A DNA stretch of 64,000 nucleotides. It comes from Thermaerobacter sp. FW80. Lineage in GTDB: Bacteria > Bacillota > Sulfobacillia > Thermaerobacterales > Thermaerobacteraceae. The notes under the pieces were generated by a model. The model made no database searches and had not been told where the DNA came from. It was given only the letters and a program-made list of their open reading frames with translations. The DNA is taken from the NCBI RefSeq assembly GCF_004634385.1, contig NZ_CP037895.1:2269245-2333244 (forward strand), read 5' to 3'. How positions within the stretch are numbered: the first letter of the stretch is position 1; every line of letters starts with the position of its first letter. This document shows positions 17,805 through 26,462 of this stretch, piece by piece. A program made the translations under genes and the position numbers.

Positions 17805-18356
17805 TCACTCCGCCCGGCGGGGACGCTCGCCGGCGAAGCGTTCCACCACCACCCGGACCTCCTTCACCCGAGCGCCGACCACGGCCTCCACCGTCTCCCG
17901 GAGCCGCGCCTGCAGCTGGGGGGCCACCTCGGGGATGGGGTGGTCCGGCAACACCTCGGCCCGCACCCACAGCCGCACGCCGTCCCGGTCCGCCCGCACC
18001 CGGGGTCGCACGTCCCGGACGCCCCCGACCTGCAGCCCGCTGCGCCGGGCCAGCTCCTCCACCGCGGCCAGGGCGGTGCGCACCTCGCCGAGCTCGGTGG
18101 CCGCCGAGAGGGCGTCGCGGGGCCGCGGGCGCAGGGCGTGGTAGACGACGTGCGCTCCGCTCAGGACGAACGCGAGCCCAACGCCGGCGACGTACCACCG
18201 GGCGGGGGGCGCGACGGCCGTCGCCCACGGGAGCCAGGGGAGCCAACCCGCCGCGGGCAGGAGGAGTCCCCCCACCACCGCGGCGACCGCGGCGAGGCCG
18301 ACAATGGCCAGGACCGCCGAGTTCAAGACCGCCAACACCGCAAGCCAAGGGGCCAT
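17805..18356 (-). CDS. amaP: AmaP, alkaline shock membrane anchor protein
   Basis: 183 residues. Two N-terminal membrane segments (about 5-35 and 50-68) are followed by a soluble domain with the pattern of AmaP/YqhY-related proteins: a LWVRAEVLPDHPIPEVAPQL segment at 17887-17973 and a final EAVVGARVKEVRVVVERF. AmaP tethers Asp23 to the membrane in staphylococci. ATG follows AAGGGGG. It lies between asp23 and DUF2273, the usual order. Confidence 0.84.
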   Translation of the reverse strand: MAPWLAVLAVLNSAVLAIVGLAAVAAVVGGLLLPAAGWLPWLPWATAVAPPARWYVAGVGLAFVLSGAHVVYHALRPRPRDALSAATELGEVRTALAAVEELARRSGLQVGGVRDVRPRVRADRDGVRLWVRAEVLPDHPIPEVAPQLQARLRETVEAVVGARVKEVRVVVERFAGERPRRAE

Positions 18357-18528
18357 GGCGTGCCCCCTTCCGCCTTCCAGGCGGGACGCTCCCGGGCGTC
18401 ACCGGCGTCGCCCCGGCTGCCCCGGGCGCCGCTTCGCGGCGCCCGTCGACGACCCCCGGCCGGGAGGGGCGTCCGCGGCCGGGCGCCGACGCCACCGGGC
18501 CGGCCCGGCGCGAATCCGGGGTCGGTCG

Positions 18529-18936
18529 CTACTTGGCCCGGGCCTCCGCCTCCCGCTGCGCCTCCGGGAACGCCACCCCCTGGATGTGGATGTTCACGCT
18601 GCGCACCCGCAGGCCGGTCATGGTCTCGACGGCGCGCTTGACGTTGTCCTGCACCCGCTCGGCCACCTGGGGGATGCGGACGCCGTAGCGGACGATCATG
18701 AACAGGTCGATGGTGCACTCCCGTTCGCCGACCTCGACCTTGACGCCCTTGCCGAGGTTCTTCCACCCCAGCATCTCCGAGAGGCCGCCCACCAGGCCTC
18801 CACTGGCCATGCCGGCGACGCCGTCGATCTCCATGGCGGCGATCCCGGCGATGACGCTGACCACCTCGCTGGCGATGCGGATGTGACCGCCCTCGTCCTC
18901 CCCCGGGAGGGGGAGGAACTCGGCCTGCTCGTCCAT
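18529..18936 (-). CDS. Asp23/Gls24 family envelope stress protein
   Basis: 135 residues. The Asp23 domain covers about 20-125: GHIRIASEVVSVIAGIAA, VAGMASG and the repeated IVRYGVRIPQVAERVQDNVK and SVNIHIQGVAF. ATG at 18936 follows GGGAGG with 7-base spacing. In Firmicutes such proteins (YqhY, Asp23) form membrane-proximal assemblies via AmaP and affect cell-envelope and fatty-acid homeostasis. It lies between spoIIIAH and nusB, as in Bacillus and clostridia. Confidence 0.92.
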   Translation of the reverse strand: MDEQAEFLPLPGEDEGGHIRIASEVVSVIAGIAAMEIDGVAGMASGGLVGGLSEMLGWKNLGKGVKVEVGERECTIDLFMIVRYGVRIPQVAERVQDNVKRAVETMTGLRVRSVNIHIQGVAFPEAQREAEARAK

Positions 18937-19046
18937 GACGCCACCTCCCGCACCGGGCGGGCCGGCCCCGGGGGACCGCCGCGACGGTGACATTATACAG
19001 TGGCCGCGGCAACCGCGGCCAGCCGCCGCGGTTGCCGCGGCGCCCC

Positions 19047-19670
19047 TCAGCCGTTGCGCGTGACGATGCGGATCCCCTCGTAGCCGATGCCGGTCACCTG
19101 GCGGACGATGTCGGCGATCCGTGCCGCGTCGGCCTGGGCGAAGCGGTCGGCCTTGACCACCACGATCGCCGCCTGGTCGTAGACGAACACCACGGCGTCC
19201 TCGTAGCCCTTGCTGCGGATCAGCTGCTCGATCTGCTGCTCGACCCCCTGCCGCTGGGTCAGCTGGACCAGCGCCTGCTGCGCCTGCTCGCGGGCGCTGG
19301 CGCTGGCGTCGGGGTCGTTGGCGATGGCCTGGAGCTGCTCGATCTGGCGGTCGTAGATCGCCGTCCGCTGCACCCGCAGTTCGGCGAAGCTGCCGCCCTC
19401 CAGATCGGGGGTGGCCTCGCCGGGGAGCTGGGCGGTGCCCTCGCCCGTGGCCGCGCCCTCGGACGACGGGCTGGATCCCGCCTCGCTGCCCTCGAGGCCC
19501 ACCGCGGCGCCGCCCTGCTGACCGAGGTCGACGCCGCCCGCGCTTCCCTCGTAGAGGGCGCTCTGGTGGTTGAAGTCGTCCCACTTGGCGGCGATGTACG
19601 CGAAGACCACCGCCACCACCAACAGGAAGACCAGGAAGCGTGCCGGCGAACCGGCCTGGACTTTGCTCAT
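19047..19670 (-). CDS. spoIIIAH: SpoIIIAH, mother-cell component of the forespore channel
   Basis: 207 residues. One N-terminal membrane anchor (ARFLVFLLVVAVVFAYIAA) is followed by an acidic low-complexity stalk and a C-terminal YscJ/FliF-like ring domain (EQLIRSKGYEDAVVFVYD, ADIVRQVTGIGYEGIRIV). SpoIIIAH pairs with forespore SpoIIQ across the septal space. ATG at 19670 follows GGGGAGG with 7-base spacing. Last gene of the spoIIIA operon. Confidence 0.93.
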   Translation of the reverse strand: MSKVQAGSPARFLVFLLVVAVVFAYIAAKWDDFNHQSALYEGSAGGVDLGQQGGAAVGLEGSEAGSSPSSEGAATGEGTAQLPGEATPDLEGGSFAELRVQRTAIYDRQIEQLQAIANDPDASASAREQAQQALVQLTQRQGVEQQIEQLIRSKGYEDAVVFVYDQAAIVVVKADRFAQADAARIADIVRQVTGIGYEGIRIVTRNG

Positions 19671-19737
19671 GCTGGGACCTCCCCGTGGTCGGCGGTCGGT
19701 GCCTACGGGCACCGCCGCCGGTTGTCGCACCCGCGGC

Positions 19738-20366
19738 TCACGGTCGCGACCCGTCCGCGGGCGTTCCGGCCAGCACCATGACGCGGTGCAGCGGCAGGTG
19801 CAGATACGTGGCCACCGCCTGGGTCAGGGCGGCCCGTACGCCGGGGTCGGCAGCGCCCTGCGCCACCACCAGGACCCCGGCGATCTCCACCGCGTCGACC
19901 TGGCTGATCAGTCCCTTCTCGTCCCCCCTCCCAGGAGCAGCTGGCGCTCATCCCGCTGCTCGGTGATGGTCCGGCGGCCGCCCCCGGCGTCCTGTTCCTC
20001 GGTGCGTCGCTCGGTGGAGACCTGATTGGACGCGTACTGGTACCGCGGCCCGCGGGCCAGGTGGACCTCGACCTGCACCCGGCCCGCGCCGCGGACCTGG
20101 GAGAGGATGGCCTCCAGCCGGGCGGCCAGCTGGGCGGCCATCGGCTCCAGGGGATCCACGGCCGCCGCCGTGGCGGGAGCGGCCGGGCTGCGGGAGGACG
20201 TCCCCGCCGACCCCGGGGGCCGGGCATGGGAGCCCAGCTGCCCCGCCACCAGGAGCCCGACCCCCAGGACCAGCGCGGCCACGAGGAGCAGCTGCTGGCG
20301 TCGCCGGGGATCGCGCCAGTCCAGGGTCAGGGCCAGGCCGGCCCGCCCGCCCTCACGGTGTGGCAC
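19738..20366 (-). pseudogene. spoIIIAG: SpoIIIAG, interrupted by a one-base frameshift in a G run
   Basis: The N-terminal part (membrane segment QLLLVAALVLGVGLLVAG, ring-building motif RVQVEVHLARGPRYQY, RRTITEQRDERQLLLGG) ends at a frame change in a six-G run near 19928-19933. The rest (EKGLISQVDAVEIAGVLVVAQG through HLPLHRVMVL) continues in another frame to a TGA at 19738. One added G rejoins a protein of about 209 residues. SpoIIIAG forms the large ring of the feeding-tube channel and is essential for spore formation, so a sequence error is likely. GTG at 20366 is 8 bases from GGAGG and overlaps the end of spoIIIAF. Confidence 0.9.
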
Positions 20367-21252
20367 CGGCATCACCTCCCTCCACGGCTTCGACCCAGAC
20401 CACCCGCACCGCCGCCGGGGCGAGGTCGAGGCGGGCGGCCAGGGCCTGGCGGACCCGGGCCGCCAGCGACCGGCGCGCGGCCTCGCCCAAGGGGACGACC
20501 CGGCCTCCCGCCGCAGAGCCCAGGCCCGTCCCCGCTCCCCTCCCCCCCGCGGCGTGTCGGCCGGGCCCGATGGGCCCCACCCGGACCGGTTCGACCGGGC
20601 GGATGGCACCCGGCAGGACCCCCTCCCCGCCCTCGGGGTCGGTGCCGTCACGGGGGGATCCGGCCGCTGCGCCCCCGGGGTCCGAGGCCGCCGCCGACGG
20701 CCCGCCTGCGCCTTGCGGCCACGGCAACCCACCCCGGGGCGCCGCCGGGACCTGCGGGTCCTGGTCCACCGCGGACCAGGCGGGCAGGTGGAGGGTCAGC
20801 CCCAGGACCGCTCCCCACCGGGGCGATGCCGGGTCCGTCACCAGGTCGAGGTCGATGGCCAGCGGCTCCAGGCCCGTGGCGGTGCGCACCGCCTCGCGGA
20901 TCAGCGTCACCAGCCGCTGGCGGTGGAGGTCGAGGGCCAGGCTGCGGGTGCGGTCCTGGGCCGCCGCGAGGTGGTCCGCGTCCACCCGCGGGGGTGTCCC
21001 CGGGACGCCGTCGGCGAGGGGGGCGGCGCCCGCGCCGGCCTGCTCCAGGATCCGCTCCCACGCGGGGACCAGGGTCGCCGGCTCCCCGCCCAGCCACGCC
21101 AGGACGGGCCGGATGATGGCCAACAGGACCAGCAGCCCCAGCACCACCTGGACGTAGCGCCGCATCGTGCCCGCCGGCAGGGCCAGTTCCACCACGCCGG
21201 TGAGGATCAGGACCAGGATCACCTGGCGGATCCACTCGCTCAGGGCGCCCAT
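20353..21252 (-). CDS. spoIIIAF: SpoIIIAF, stage III sporulation protein
   Basis: 299 residues, longer than the usual about 200. Two N-terminal membrane helices (8-27, 33-54) are followed by the ring-like domain (LTLHLPAW) and a C-terminal segment (RQALAARLDLAPAAVRVVWVE). The extra length is a Gly/Pro/Ala-rich insert at about 165-245. ATG at 21252 follows AGGAGG and lies 11 bases after the spoIIIAE stop. Part of the SpoIIIA-SpoIIQ complex. Confidence 0.9.
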   Translation of the reverse strand: MGALSEWIRQVILVLILTGVVELALPAGTMRRYVQVVLGLLVLLAIIRPVLAWLGGEPATLVPAWERILEQAGAGAAPLADGVPGTPPRVDADHLAAAQDRTRSLALDLHRQRLVTLIREAVRTATGLEPLAIDLDLVTDPASPRWGAVLGLTLHLPAWSAVDQDPQVPAAPRGGLPWPQGAGGPSAAASDPGGAAAGSPRDGTDPEGGEGVLPGAIRPVEPVRVGPIGPGRHAAGGRGAGTGLGSAAGGRVVPLGEAARRSLAARVRQALAARLDLAPAAVRVVWVEAVEGGDAGATP

Positions 21253-21262
21253 GCCCGTCCTC

Positions 21263-22807
21263 CTAGCGCATCATCACGGCCGCGTTGCCGGCCGCCAGCA
21301 TCACCGCCAGCACGACGAAGAACATCAGCCCGACCACCGCCGTCGCCGCGCCCACCAGGACCAGGTGATCGCCCATGGACTGCAGGGCGGCGGTGACGTG
21401 GCCGGGTCCCACCGGCTGGATGGCCGCGGCCACCAACCGGTAGACGAAGACCAGGGCCACCAGCTTCAGCAGCGGCAGGGCGACCAGGGCGAAGACGGCC
21501 AACATCCCCAGCAGGTTGACGGCGTTCTTGAGGAGCATCGACGAGGTGACCACCAGCTCCACCGAGTCGGCCAGCATCCCGCCCACGACGGGGACGAAGG
21601 CGCCCACCAGGTACTTGGCCGTGCGCAGGGCGATGCCGTCGGCCACGGTTCCCGCGGCCCCCTGGATCGCCACCACGGCGAGGAAGACGGTGCCCGCCAG
21701 CCCGAGGACGAGCAGGGCCGCCTGGCGCAGCAGGCGGGAGAGACCCGACAGGCTGGACCCGACGGGGAAGTGGCCGGCGATGTCCACCACGGCCGCCAGG
21801 AAGATCAGGGGCAGCACCCCCTGGGCGATGACCACGCTGGTGGACTGGGCGGTGGCCACCACCAGCGGATGCAGGATCCCCGCCGTCGCCAGGGCCCCCG
21901 TGCTGGCCATCAACGTCAGCAGCACGGGCAGGCTCGCCAGCAGGAAGTCCACCAGCCCCTGGATGGCCTGCTGGCTGATGGCCAGGGCGTCCCGGAAGCT
22001 CACCAGCGCCAGGGCGATCAGGGCCAGGTAGGTCACGGCATAGGCCGTCCGCGCCACCGCCTCGTTGTCGAAGGCGTTCTCGATGGCCTGGAGCACCGCC
22101 AGCAGCACCGCCAACACCAGCAGGCGCAACAAGAGGCCGCTGTTGGTCGCCACCTCGCCGGCCAGGACCCGCACCAGGGCGCCCAGCAGGTCGCCGGCAT
22201 CCCAGGGCAGGCGGCCCTGGCGCAGGGCCTCGAGGGTGTGCTCCCAATCCAGCCCCGGCACCGCGTCCCCGACCTGCTGGCGGACGCGCTCGAGGGCCTC
22301 GAGGAAGCCGGCGGCGCCCTCCGTCGCCTCCCACTGGCGGCGGGCCAGTTCGTCCAGGTCGGCGGCCTCCGGCAGCCCCTCCGCGGACGGCCCCCCAGCA
22401 TCCCCGGCTGCGGGCGCCCCGCCGCCGGTTCCCGGGCCGCCGGCAGGCGCGGGGGCGGGCGGCGCCGTCGGCGCGAGGCGGTGGGCGGGATCGGATCCGG
22501 GCGCCGGCGCGGGCATGCCGGCCCCGGGGAAGGGGCCGGCTGGCGGGGGCGCGGCTCCTCCCGCCAGGGTCCCGTCGCCGCGGGGCAGCGAGGGGATGGC
22601 CGCCGCCTGGGCGGGCGCGCGGGCGGCGGCAGAGGCGGCGCCGGCGAGGAGCACGGACAGCACGGCGAGCAGCACCAGGAGCCCCCGGCCGGCGGCCCGG
22701 CGCCGGCCGCGGCCCGCGCGTCCCCCCCGTCCCGCGCCTCCCTCCCGGCATCGGGACGGGCCCCCCTCCCGGCACCCCGCGTCGACGCGCAGCCGGCCCA
22801 CCCGCAC
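21263..22807 (-). CDS. spoIIIAE: SpoIIIAE, multi-pass membrane component of the sporulation channel
   Basis: 514 residues. A signal-like hydrophobic segment at about 42-62 and a Pro/Ala/Gly-rich linker precede the SpoIIIAE domain, which has about seven membrane segments and typical sequence (SNSGLLLRLLVL-type opening, FPVGSSLSGLSRLLRQ, KYLVGAFVPVVGGMLADSVE, SSMLLKNAVNLLGML). A GGGGGAGGTGGA lies just upstream of two in-frame GTGs (22807 and 22801); the second has better spacing. Mother-cell membrane protein needed for SigG activity. Confidence 0.93.
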   Translation of the reverse strand: MRVGRLRVDAGCREGGPSRCREGGAGRGGRAGRGRRRAAGRGLLVLLAVLSVLLAGAASAAARAPAQAAAIPSLPRGDGTLAGGAAPPPAGPFPGAGMPAPAPGSDPAHRLAPTAPPAPAPAGGPGTGGGAPAAGDAGGPSAEGLPEAADLDELARRQWEATEGAAGFLEALERVRQQVGDAVPGLDWEHTLEALRQGRLPWDAGDLLGALVRVLAGEVATNSGLLLRLLVLAVLLAVLQAIENAFDNEAVARTAYAVTYLALIALALVSFRDALAISQQAIQGLVDFLLASLPVLLTLMASTGALATAGILHPLVVATAQSTSVVIAQGVLPLIFLAAVVDIAGHFPVGSSLSGLSRLLRQAALLVLGLAGTVFLAVVAIQGAAGTVADGIALRTAKYLVGAFVPVVGGMLADSVELVVTSSMLLKNAVNLLGMLAVFALVALPLLKLVALVFVYRLVAAAIQPVGPGHVTAALQSMGDHLVLVGAATAVVGLMFFVVLAVMLAAGNAAVMMR

Positions 22808-22823
22808 TCCACCTCCCCCTGGA

Positions 22824-23216
22824 TCACGCCGCCGGCAGCAGCCCGATCAACAGCTCCAGCACCGCCATGAGGATGGGCACCGCCAGCAGCAGGATGACCA
22901 CCTTGCCCGCCAGCTCCACCTTGGCCGCCAGGGCGGACTCGCCCGCGTCGCGGCACAGCTGCGCCCCGAACTCGGCCAGGTACGCGACGCCGACGATCTT
23001 CAGCAGGGTGGCGGTGTAGCGGGCGTCCAGGTCGGCCCGGTCCGCCACCTCCTGCAGGACGCGGATGATGGCGGCGATGTCGTCCACCAGCAGGAGGAAC
23101 ACGGCCACGGCGGTGACGATGCTCAGCAGCAGCGCCCACTCGGGCCGCGCCTGCCGCAGGAGCACGAGCAGCACGCTGGCCACCAGGGCGATGCCGACCA
23201 CCTGGGCGATCGTCAT
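22824..23216 (-). CDS. spoIIIAD: SpoIIIAD
   Basis: 130 residues with about four hydrophobic segments. The signature ADLDARYTATLLKIVGVAYL and CRDAGESALAAKVELAGKV is characteristic of SpoIIIAD, which resembles SpoIIIAC duplicated. ATG at 23216 lies 5 bases after the spoIIIAC stop and is probably translationally coupled. Integral membrane part of the channel base. Confidence 0.93.
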   Translation of the reverse strand: MTIAQVVGIALVASVLLVLLRQARPEWALLLSIVTAVAVFLLLVDDIAAIIRVLQEVADRADLDARYTATLLKIVGVAYLAEFGAQLCRDAGESALAAKVELAGKVVILLLAVPILMAVLELLIGLLPAA

Positions 23217-23221
23217 GGCTC

Positions 23222-23422
23222 TCAGCCCAGATCGAAGAGGCTCTGGATGGTCTCGAAGAGCTCGACGATGACCTGGACCGTCATCCACAGCACCACCGCC
23301 AGGCCGGCCAGGAGCACGGTGAAGGCGTACTCCTCGCGTCCGGCGGTCTTGAGCAGGGTGTAGACCACCGTGACGATGATGCCGATGCCGGCCAGGCGCA
23401 GGATCAGGTTGGGGTCGATCAC
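23222..23422 (-). CDS. spoIIIAC: SpoIIIAC
   Basis: 66 residues, two membrane helices. The sequence (LILRLAGIGIIVTVVYTLLK, REEYAF, final FDLG) matches the family along its length. It lies between spoIIIAB and spoIIIAD with short spacing. Membrane component of the SpoIIIA complex. Confidence 0.94.
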   Translation of the reverse strand: MIDPNLILRLAGIGIIVTVVYTLLKTAGREEYAFTVLLAGLAVVLWMTVQVIVELFETIQSLFDLG

Positions 23423-23473
23423 CGCCAGGCCTCCTCCCTGCCGCGCCCCGCTCGGCGGGGCCCGATGACGGCG

Positions 23474-23989
23474 CTACAGCAGCAGCAGCCCGATGAAGGC
23501 CCCGACCAGCACCCCGCCGTACCGGTACAGGCGTCCCCAGCGCTGGTCCAGGTCGCGGGCCGCCGCCTCCGCGGCCTCGAGGCGCGCCATGGCCAGCCGC
23601 AGGTGGCGGACCTGGTCGTCCCGGTCCGTGGCCCCCAGGTAGGGGCCCAGCGCCCGCAACACCGCCACGTCGTCGGCGCCCAGCGCGGCGGACCGGGCCG
23701 CGGCCGCCAGGGCCTCCTCCCAGGCCGCGGCGGCTCCCAGGGAGCGAGGCGGGTCCAGGGCCGCCGCCGCCGTCGCGAAGAGGACCGCGGCGGGATCGGG
23801 GTAGAACCGCGCGATGCGGGCGAACGCCTCGGGGAGCGGTGCCGCGCCGAAGGCGATCTCGCTCTCCAGGGCCTGGAGGGCGGAACGCAGGATCCGCAAC
23901 GCCGTCGGGCGTCGCGCCAGCTCCGCGGCGCGCAGCCAGCCCCAGGCTGACGAGGCGAGGAGCACCAGGCCGAAGCCAACCCACCCCAC
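23474..23989 (-). CDS. spoIIIAB: SpoIIIAB
   Basis: 171 residues, the normal length. One N-terminal and one C-terminal hydrophobic segment enclose a helical domain with ALQALESEIAFGAAPLPEAF and a final YGGVLVGAFIGLLLL, which resembles the GspF-like family signature. GTG at 23989 follows GGAGGTG with 7-base spacing. Second gene of the operon. Confidence 0.92.
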   Translation of the reverse strand: MGWVGFGLVLLASSAWGWLRAAELARRPTALRILRSALQALESEIAFGAAPLPEAFARIARFYPDPAAVLFATAAAALDPPRSLGAAAAWEEALAAAARSAALGADDVAVLRALGPYLGATDRDDQVRHLRLAMARLEAAEAAARDLDQRWGRLYRYGGVLVGAFIGLLLL

Positions 23990-24081
23990 GGCGTCCCACC
24001 TCCGCACGAGGGCCGTCACCCGCGGCGGCTGGACCGTCCATCCCCGGGGCCCCGGCGGCCGACCGCTCCCCGGGATGCGAA

Positions 24082-25227
24082 TCACGGCGGCCTGGCGACC
24101 GGGGGCGCGATCCCGCCCGTCCCCAGCGGCAGCCGGCTCCAGCGGGCCGGGCCGTCGCGGCGGTAGACGGCCACCGGCGTGGCCGGCCGCGGCCTGCGCT
24201 CCAGCACCACCAGCCGCCGGAAGGCCCCGGCCAGGGCCAGGGCGCGCAGCTGCCGGCGCCCCCACAGGTCCTCCGGATCGCGGGCGTGGGCCGTGGCCAC
24301 CACCGTCACCCCGGCGTGCACGGCCTCGGCCACCGCCGCCGCGTCCCCGGGGCCGCCCAGTTCGTCCGTGATCAGGACCTCCGGCGAGAGGGCCCGCAAG
24401 GCGAGACCGATCCCCGTCTCCTTGGGGCAGTGGGCGAGCACGGCCGTCCGCGGCCCGAGGTCGAGGGCGCCGCCGCCGGCCAGTTCGCCGCGTTCGTCGA
24501 TCACCGCCACGCGGTGGGCCGCCAACCGTCCCGGGACGCCCCGGCTGGCCAGGCGGGCCAGGTCGCGGAGGACCGTGGTCTTGCCGCTGGCGGGCGGGCC
24601 GAGCAGCAGCGCGCTGGTGAGCCGGGGACCGGTGCGGCCGGGTTCCACCAGCCAGGGGAGCAGGGGGAGCGCGCAGCCTTCGACGCAGCGGGCGCGGCGG
24701 ATCACGAGACCCCAGACCCGACGGAAGCGCTCGACGCGACCGGCGTCCACCTGCACCTCGCCGGCGAGGCCCACCCGGTGTCCCCCCGGCAGGCTGAGGA
24801 AGCCCTGGCGCGCCTGCTCCTGCACGGCATACCAGGAACTGGCCGTCATGCGCTCGAGGCATACCGCCACCTCCCCCGCCGTCACCGCCGGGGCCCGGTG
24901 CGGATCGCCCACCAGGCGGCCCCCGGCGTCCACGAAGCCCTCGCCGTCGGCCAGCAGCAGCCACAGGGGTTGCCCCGTCATGACCCGGATCTCGTCGATC
25001 CGGTCGCGCAGGGCGGCGTCCACCCGCGCCAGGCGCTGGGCGAGGCTGGGGGCGAGGGACCGCTCCAAGACCGTCCACGGATCGTCGCCCCCCTCGCCCG
25101 CCACCGCCCGGTCCGGCGCAGCGGTCGACCCGGGCTGCGGGTGCGCCGGCTGCGCGGCGGGGCGGACGGGCGCGGTCTGGGAGGGCGCTCCCCGTCGCGG
25201 AAGGCCGTCGTCGGCGTGGACGGTCAT
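24082..25227 (-). CDS. spoIIIAA: SpoIIIAA, secretion-type ATPase of the sporulation channel
   Basis: 381 residues. Walker A GPPASGKTT lies at 210-218, Walker B-like VAVIDERGELAG at about 242-253, and a later LITDELGGPGDAAAV resembles the Asp box/His box region of secretion ATPases. Upstream, LSLPGGHRVGLAGEV is characteristic of the family. A 45-residue low-complexity leader precedes the conserved part. ATG at 25227 follows AGGGGGC. First gene of the spoIIIA operon, which is SigE-controlled in Bacillus; a CATATA at about 25258-25263 could be a SigE-type -10 but the -35 is unclear. Confidence 0.93.
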   Translation of the reverse strand: MTVHADDGLPRRGAPSQTAPVRPAAQPAHPQPGSTAAPDRAVAGEGGDDPWTVLERSLAPSLAQRLARVDAALRDRIDEIRVMTGQPLWLLLADGEGFVDAGGRLVGDPHRAPAVTAGEVAVCLERMTASSWYAVQEQARQGFLSLPGGHRVGLAGEVQVDAGRVERFRRVWGLVIRRARCVEGCALPLLPWLVEPGRTGPRLTSALLLGPPASGKTTVLRDLARLASRGVPGRLAAHRVAVIDERGELAGGGALDLGPRTAVLAHCPKETGIGLALRALSPEVLITDELGGPGDAAAVAEAVHAGVTVVATAHARDPEDLWGRRQLRALALAGAFRRLVVLERRPRPATPVAVYRRDGPARWSRLPLGTGGIAPPVARPP

Positions 25228-25336
25228 CGGCTCGCCCCCTGTCCAACCTCGTTCCCAGGTATATGAGGGGCTTGACCGCTTTAACACCCCCAACGGCGCC
25301 GCCGGTGGAACGAAGCCGCCGGCCGCAAGCAAGCAG

Positions 25337-25411
25337 GCCGGACGCCTGCGGGCGTCCGGCCCGATACGCGGGCCCGGCGCGGGGGCCTTCGCCCCGCGCG
25401 CCGGGCCCGCT
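25337..25411 (-). terminator. Two hairpins downstream of the CD1247-type gene
   Basis: A 10-bp perfect stem with TGCG loop near 25338-25361 is followed by a long GC stem at about 25368-25411 with a small bulge. They lie between the stop of the zinc-ribbon gene (25473) and the spoIIIAA start. No T-run is present on either strand. Confidence 0.45.
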
Positions 25412-25472
25412 GTTCGTCGGCTCTTGCGCGTCCGGGCTCGACGGCAGCCCGGTGGCGGCGGGGAGGGAGCGG

Positions 25473-26228
25473 TCAGAAGGGGGCGACGGGCGCCGACGCC
25501 GTGCCGGCGGCCGCGCCGCCTGCGGCCGCCCGCGTCCCGCCCGACGGTGGATCCGCGCCGTCGCCGGCGGGGTGGGTCGCCTCGCCCCCGGCGCTCGCGG
25601 TCAGCGGCTCGTCCTGGTCGTCGGGGGCGGCGTCGGGGAGGAAGTCGTGGACCACCTCGCCGCAGTTGGGACAGACCCACTCGAACTCCTGCTCGCCCTC
25701 CTCGGGCTCCCGGTCGAATTCCAGCTCGTCGCGGGCCACGGCGTAGGCGGTGCCGCAGCGGGGACACTCCAGCAACAGGCCGTCCACCAGCTCCTCGCCG
25801 CCCGCCCGGCCGGGGCTCCCGGCGGCCTCGGCCTCGCCCCCGCGGCCGGCGTCACCCGCCGGGGCCGTCGACCGGGTCGGGATGCCAGAGTCGAACACCA
25901 CGGCCCCCTCGAAGTCCGCGGGCGTCGGCTCCTCGTCCCCGCTGGGGTCGCGGACGGTCCCCTTCGGCGCCGCCGCACCCCAGTCGCCTTCGGCGCCGGC
26001 CTCCTCGCCCCCCACCGCCTCCTCCAGGTCGAACAGGTCCTGGTCGAGCTCGCCCAGGTACTCGCCCAGCTCGCCCAGCCGGCGGTCCAGCCGCTCCATC
26101 TCCTCGGCCATGGCGTCGAGCACCTCGAGGATGCCGGCCAACACCCGTCCCTCGGCCGTCTGGCCGGCCACCTCCAGCCCCGCCGCCAGGCCGCTGACGT
26201 ACGCCACGCGCTGGCGCAACTGGCCCAT
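25473..26228 (-). CDS. CD1247-domain zinc-ribbon protein
   Basis: 251 residues. Residues 1-75 are a helical domain (LRQRVAYVSGLAAGLEV, LDRRLGELGEYLGELD) that matches the CD1247 N-terminal domain found beside efp and spoIIIAA in clostridia. The middle is low complexity. Two CxxC knuckles (CPRCG, about 154-158, and CPNCG, about 184-188) form a zinc ribbon, and the tail is Gly/Ala-rich. ATG follows AAGGGGGG. No function is established for the family. Confidence 0.8.
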   Translation of the reverse strand: MGQLRQRVAYVSGLAAGLEVAGQTAEGRVLAGILEVLDAMAEEMERLDRRLGELGEYLGELDQDLFDLEEAVGGEEAGAEGDWGAAAPKGTVRDPSGDEEPTPADFEGAVVFDSGIPTRSTAPAGDAGRGGEAEAAGSPGRAGGEELVDGLLLECPRCGTAYAVARDELEFDREPEEGEQEFEWVCPNCGEVVHDFLPDAAPDDQDEPLTASAGGEATHPAGDGADPPSGGTRAAAGGAAAGTASAPVAPF

Positions 26229-26285
26229 GGCTTCGCCCCCCTTCGCGGCGTCCCAGCGCCCCTGGGCACCTGCCTAGAAATGTGC

Positions 26286-26322
26286 CCGGGGGACCGGCGC
26301 GGTACTCGCGCCGGTCCCCCGG
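26286..26322 (-). terminator. Terminator downstream of efp
   Basis: A perfect 16-bp stem (26286-26301 with 26307-26322, 5-nt loop) lies in the gap after efp. On the minus strand it is followed within a few bases by a short T-rich stretch (ATTTCT), so it is probably the end of the gcv-apt-pepP-efp transcript. Confidence 0.65.
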
Positions 26323-26462
26323 CCGGTTCGTCCTCGCGGGGCCGACGGCCGAACCCCGCAACCCCGGGCGGCCCGAACCCCGCAGCCCCGGCGGGTGGCC
26401 AGTCCCCTGCCGCCGTCGCGCAACCCGGGACGCCGGCGCCGCTCAGGAGACGGGCTCCCCGG

